NCBI GenBank assembly: GCA_965267535.1
Contig: OZ254082.1
Location: 4,712,001 to 4,776,000, forward strand
Source: CAXBNB01 sp965267535
Lineage (GTDB): Bacteria; Bacteroidota; Bacteroidia; Cytophagales; Cyclobacteriaceae
Reading direction: 5' to 3'
DNA length: 64,000 nucleotides
A program made the translations under genes and the position numbers. This document shows positions 61,617 to 64,000 of the stretch, piece by piece. The stretch's first letter is position 1. The number at the start of each line of letters is the position of its first letter. The notes under the pieces were generated by a model. That model was not told the origin of the DNA. It worked only from the letters and a program-made list of their open reading frames with translations, and made no database searches.

Positions 61617-64000
61617 TTACTGATTTGATGAAGACTGTGCCAGTCTATCTATTAGTAATGTAATTGTGGTTAAACTGGTTGTAATAGCCAATATCTCCTG
61701 AATACTCATTTTATTTCGCTCGGGCCTTCGTGGGATTACAATCTCCGAACCCGGCTCTACTTTAGGGTAATTTCTAAATACCCATAAAAAGTTTTTTGTT
61801 TTTGCTGCTTTCCCATTAGGGTAAATAACAAATGATTTTGCCAGCCTGGCTCGATCGTTTGTTCCTCCGGATGCCGAGACATAATCTCTAAAAGACATTC
61901 TGTCTTCATACTTTATCGTAAGTGGATATAGTATTTCGCCTTTTATCCTTACAGTTTCTAACTGACGGGGAATACTTAGTACGTCTCCCTCTTGCAACCT
62001 CAAATCATATTTTGATCGCGGGTTGGCTAGAATTTTCATCAGATCAATAGCTACAGTTTCAAATTGCTTAATCTCTAACTGATCCACCAGCGTATCTTTT
62101 TCCTGAAACGCCTCTAAGGCCTCTTTCTTTTGTTTTACCGCAGCTTTGTTTTCTGATTCATTTGCTTCATAGAATTCAGTCCTGCGAATCAGTTGAGCTC
62201 CTTTGGGGTAACCGTAAGTGGTAATACCTCCTGCTCGTGCTATCAAATCAGAAATGCGCTCGTCACGAATTTTGAGTGCATAACTTCCCGGGTATTTTAC
62301 TTCCCCTTCAACCTCTACTGTAATTTGTTCGGTATATCCCGGCGATTTACGTACTGTGACAATGTCATAAGGTTTTAGCACGAAGGTAGATGCTTCCTCA
62401 GACTGACCCATGCCTATCGAAAATTCAAATGTTTCCGCAACCTCCGCAGTTACCTGCTCTACTTTTGCTGGCCTTCTGGCTACTTCAATAATCTTTTCGG
62501 AAGCACCTTCTTTCAAACCACCGGATAAAACAATCAAATCCTCTACGGTCATTCCATCGATAAACGGAAATGTACCGGGCTTGATCACTTCTCCTTCTAT
62601 GGTTAGTGTTTTATCTTCTGCAAGATCAAATATTGATGCTATCTTCACCAGATCTTCCTTACGCAACTGAATGTCCTCTTGCTCACCTGTCAACAAATCG
62701 CCAACATTAAATGACTGGTTTGATATGGTGAAATCATCGTTGAGTCGAATCAGTAAAGCTCTCTCTGTATAAGCATCTCCTCTTAACCCTTCTGCTTGCT
62801 CAATCAATTGCTTCAATGTAAGCCCGTTTTTCAACTCAAACTCTCCAGGCATATTCACAGCTCCTTCTATCCGTACACGATTACTAAACCGATCCAATAT
62901 CTTATTCACGCGAATAGCATCTCCATTTTGAATGGTAGTTTGCGCAAAATCAGATGCTGCTACAGTTAATACTTCTCTCTCTTTTGCTCCGTTTCGCTTG
63001 ATGAAAACGTTTGAAGAATAAGCATTTTCCGTAAATCCTCCGGCAAAACCAATAACAGTACTTAACGATTCACCTTTCTTCAATTCATAAATAGCTGGGC
63101 GTTTTACTTCACCCTCCAGTATCACACGATTTTCATAAGGCTTTACTAACACCACATCCTGATCTTCCAGCTTCAAATCCGTAGTGAGCTTACCGTTTAG
63201 CAGGTACTGATATAAATCCAGCTGTCCCACTACTTTATTATTCCTTATCAGCTGAATGTTTCTCATCGAGCCGGTTTCGGAAGGCCCTCCCGCATAGTAG
63301 AGTGCATTAAAGACATTGGAAAATGAAGAAACCGTATATGTACCCGGTTGTGTAACCTCTCCGATTACGTTTATTTTGACACTGCGTATGCTTCCCAGTG
63401 TTAATTGGAAATAGGTATTAGGGCCATTCTCAGGTAACAGACCTGCATAAATTTTCGTCATTCGGCTTTTCACCTTCGCAGTAGCCTGCTCCACTGTCAT
63501 ACCACTCACGTAGATCGGGCCGAGGTTACTCACCTTTATAGAGCCCTCAGGACTGACGGTGAGAGCATAAGACTGTTCGGATGCTCCCCATATATCCACA
63601 ACAACCTCATCACCCGGGCCAATCTGATAATTTCTTGGTGTGGGTGTGTTGAGGCTTGGCTCAAAATTCAACTCTGCATTCGCAAATATCTGCGAACCAA
63701 AAATCTTTAATTCTTTGGCTTTGAGTATATCCTGAAGCATTTTCATAGAATCTACTTCTACAAACCCTTCAAACAGATCAACGCTTTGAGTTATAGGTTG
63801 CGTCTGATTATCTTCTCTTAATCGTTGTATGCCTTCTCCAGTATCTGAGCTCGTACCCGAGCTTACTCCGAGAGAATTTATACGGTTCCTTAGTTTTTGA
63901 ATTTGCACTTCAGACATGCCCCGCTGCTTAGCCATAATCAGGAGTTGTTGCTCTGACAAACCGCTGGACTGAGCCCGCTTGAGATATGCCTTTATTTGCT
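61617..64000 (-). CDS. Polysaccharide export protein with SLBB domains (Wza-like), 5' end outside the window
   Basis: A large outer-membrane polysaccharide export protein. The poly-export domain starts at about YQIGPGDEVVVDIWG, followed by at least six SLBB repeats (for example KINVIGEVTQPGTYTVSSF, VEGEVKYPGSYALKIRDE, VRIKGEILYPLTIKYEDR). A C-terminal membrane helix follows (EILAITTSLTTITLLIDRL). At the right edge the frame is open and coding: before the TTG at 63959 it reads QIKAYLKRAQSSGLSEQQL, so the gene continues beyond 64000, and the TTG is not the true start. The repeated helical unit (SEQQLLIMAKQRGMSE) is typical of Bacteroidota homologues. Confidence 0.93.
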   Translation of the reverse strand, partial: QIKAYLKRAQSSGLSEQQLLIMAKQRGMSEVQIQKLRNRINSLGVSSGTSSDTGEGIQRLREDNQTQPITQSVDLFEGFVEVDSMKMLQDILKAKELKIFGSQIFANAELNFEPSLNTPTPRNYQIGPGDEVVVDIWGASEQSYALTVSPEGSIKVSNLGPIYVSGMTVEQATAKVKSRMTKIYAGLLPENGPNTYFQLTLGSIRSVKINVIGEVTQPGTYTVSSFSNVFNALYYAGGPSETGSMRNIQLIRNNKVVGQLDLYQYLLNGKLTTDLKLEDQDVVLVKPYENRVILEGEVKRPAIYELKKGESLSTVIGFAGGFTENAYSSNVFIKRNGAKEREVLTVAASDFAQTTIQNGDAIRVNKILDRFSNRVRIEGAVNMPGEFELKNGLTLKQLIEQAEGLRGDAYTERALLIRLNDDFTISNQSFNVGDLLTGEQEDIQLRKEDLVKIASIFDLAEDKTLTIEGEVIKPGTFPFIDGMTVEDLIVLSGGLKEGASEKIIEVARRPAKVEQVTAEVAETFEFSIGMGQSEEASTFVLKPYDIVTVRKSPGYTEQITVEVEGEVKYPGSYALKIRDERISDLIARAGGITTYGYPKGAQLIRRTEFYEANESENKAAVKQKKEALEAFQEKDTLVDQLEIKQFETVAIDLMKILANPRSKYDLRLQEGDVLSIPRQLETVRIKGEILYPLTIKYEDRMSFRDYVSASGGTNDRARLAKSFVIYPNGKAAKTKNFLWVFRNYPKVEPGSEIVIPRRPERNKMSIQEILAITTSLTTITLLIDRLAQSSSNQ

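Noticed and set aside
63957..63959. TTG as the start of the SLBB export gene
   Set aside because: The frame stays open and coding-like (QIKAYLKRAQSSG) up to the window edge, so the gene is cut by the window.
1..64000. Search for CRISPR arrays, tRNA genes, insertion sequences and toxin-antitoxin pairs
   Set aside because: No regularly spaced repeats, tRNA-like cloverleaf, transposase or paired small genes were recognised by reading; a program such as tRNAscan-SE could still find a missed tRNA.

Overview
The window is a chromosomal segment of a Bacteroidota bacterium, most likely a gliding or marine Cytophagales-type organism. This rests on protein families and signals rather than any rRNA. 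It has a PorZ-like type IX secretion protein with its own C-terminal sorting domain, a Bacteroidota-type SLBB export protein, an APS reductase under an S-box riboswitch, DUF2490 and DUF4399 proteins, and promoter elements of the TTTG / TAnnTTTG type. No rRNA, tRNA, CRISPR array, insertion sequence or phage gene was seen. Both ends cut through a gene: a HEAT-repeat protein at the left and the SLBB export protein at the right.

Layout. 1-5 kb (minus strand): a HEAT-repeat secreted protein (partial), a Tat-exported Gfo/Idh/MocA oxidoreductase, a lipoprotein sulfatase, and cysH, which sits behind a complete SAM-I riboswitch with promoter and intrinsic terminator. 5-10 kb: an acidic-linker protein of unknown function diverges from an adrenodoxin-like ferredoxin, then tdk, porZ-like and recO run as a tight unit. 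10-20 kb is housekeeping: a DUF4399 lipoprotein, a 2-oxoglutarate dioxygenase overlapping a chromate-type transporter, purD, recQ, manC, a PAP2 phosphatase and purM. 20-24.7 kb holds two tandem secreted amidohydrolase-family genes, in which only one of three amidohydrolase-like modules keeps the metal-binding HxH.

24.7-29.4 kb (minus) is a nucleotide-sugar operon: UDP-glucuronate 4-epimerase-like, rfbA, rfbC, UDP-xylose-synthase-like, and a UDP-HexNAc dehydrogenase. 29.5-34 kb (plus) is a cytochrome c maturation operon, ccmB-ccmC-ccmD-ccmE-ccmF, with a CxxxY-type CcmE. 34-39 kb contains a small lipoprotein, a GH3 enzyme, gcvH with a VanZ-like gene, tonB and a fatty acid desaturase. 39-44.4 kb holds a large Lhr-type helicase and a DUF2490 beta-barrel.

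44.4-64 kb (minus) is a large Wzx/Wzy-dependent surface polysaccharide locus. In transcription order it has an SLBB export protein (Wza-like), a Wzz-like chain-length protein, an FrhB-type iron-sulfur protein, a Wzx flippase, a pyruvyltransferase, a GT4, a Wzy-like polymerase, two more GT4s, a 676-bp gap, a WcaF-like acetyltransferase, a WcaI-like GT, gmd, fcl, a WcaJ-like initiating phosphoglycosyltransferase and a CapD-like dehydratase. Its central part (about 49-60 kb) is visibly AT-richer than its surroundings. GDP-mannose for gmd/fcl would come from manC at 17 kb. The likely product is a fucose-containing, acetylated and pyruvylated polysaccharide, built on a lipid carrier, flipped by Wzx and polymerised by the Wzy-like protein.

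I found no clearly undescribed defence or mobile system. The most distinctive items are the SAM-I/cysH control region, the Cys-type CcmE, the degenerate amidohydrolase modules, the mosaic polysaccharide locus with its long gap, and several long perfect inverted repeats at gene ends.
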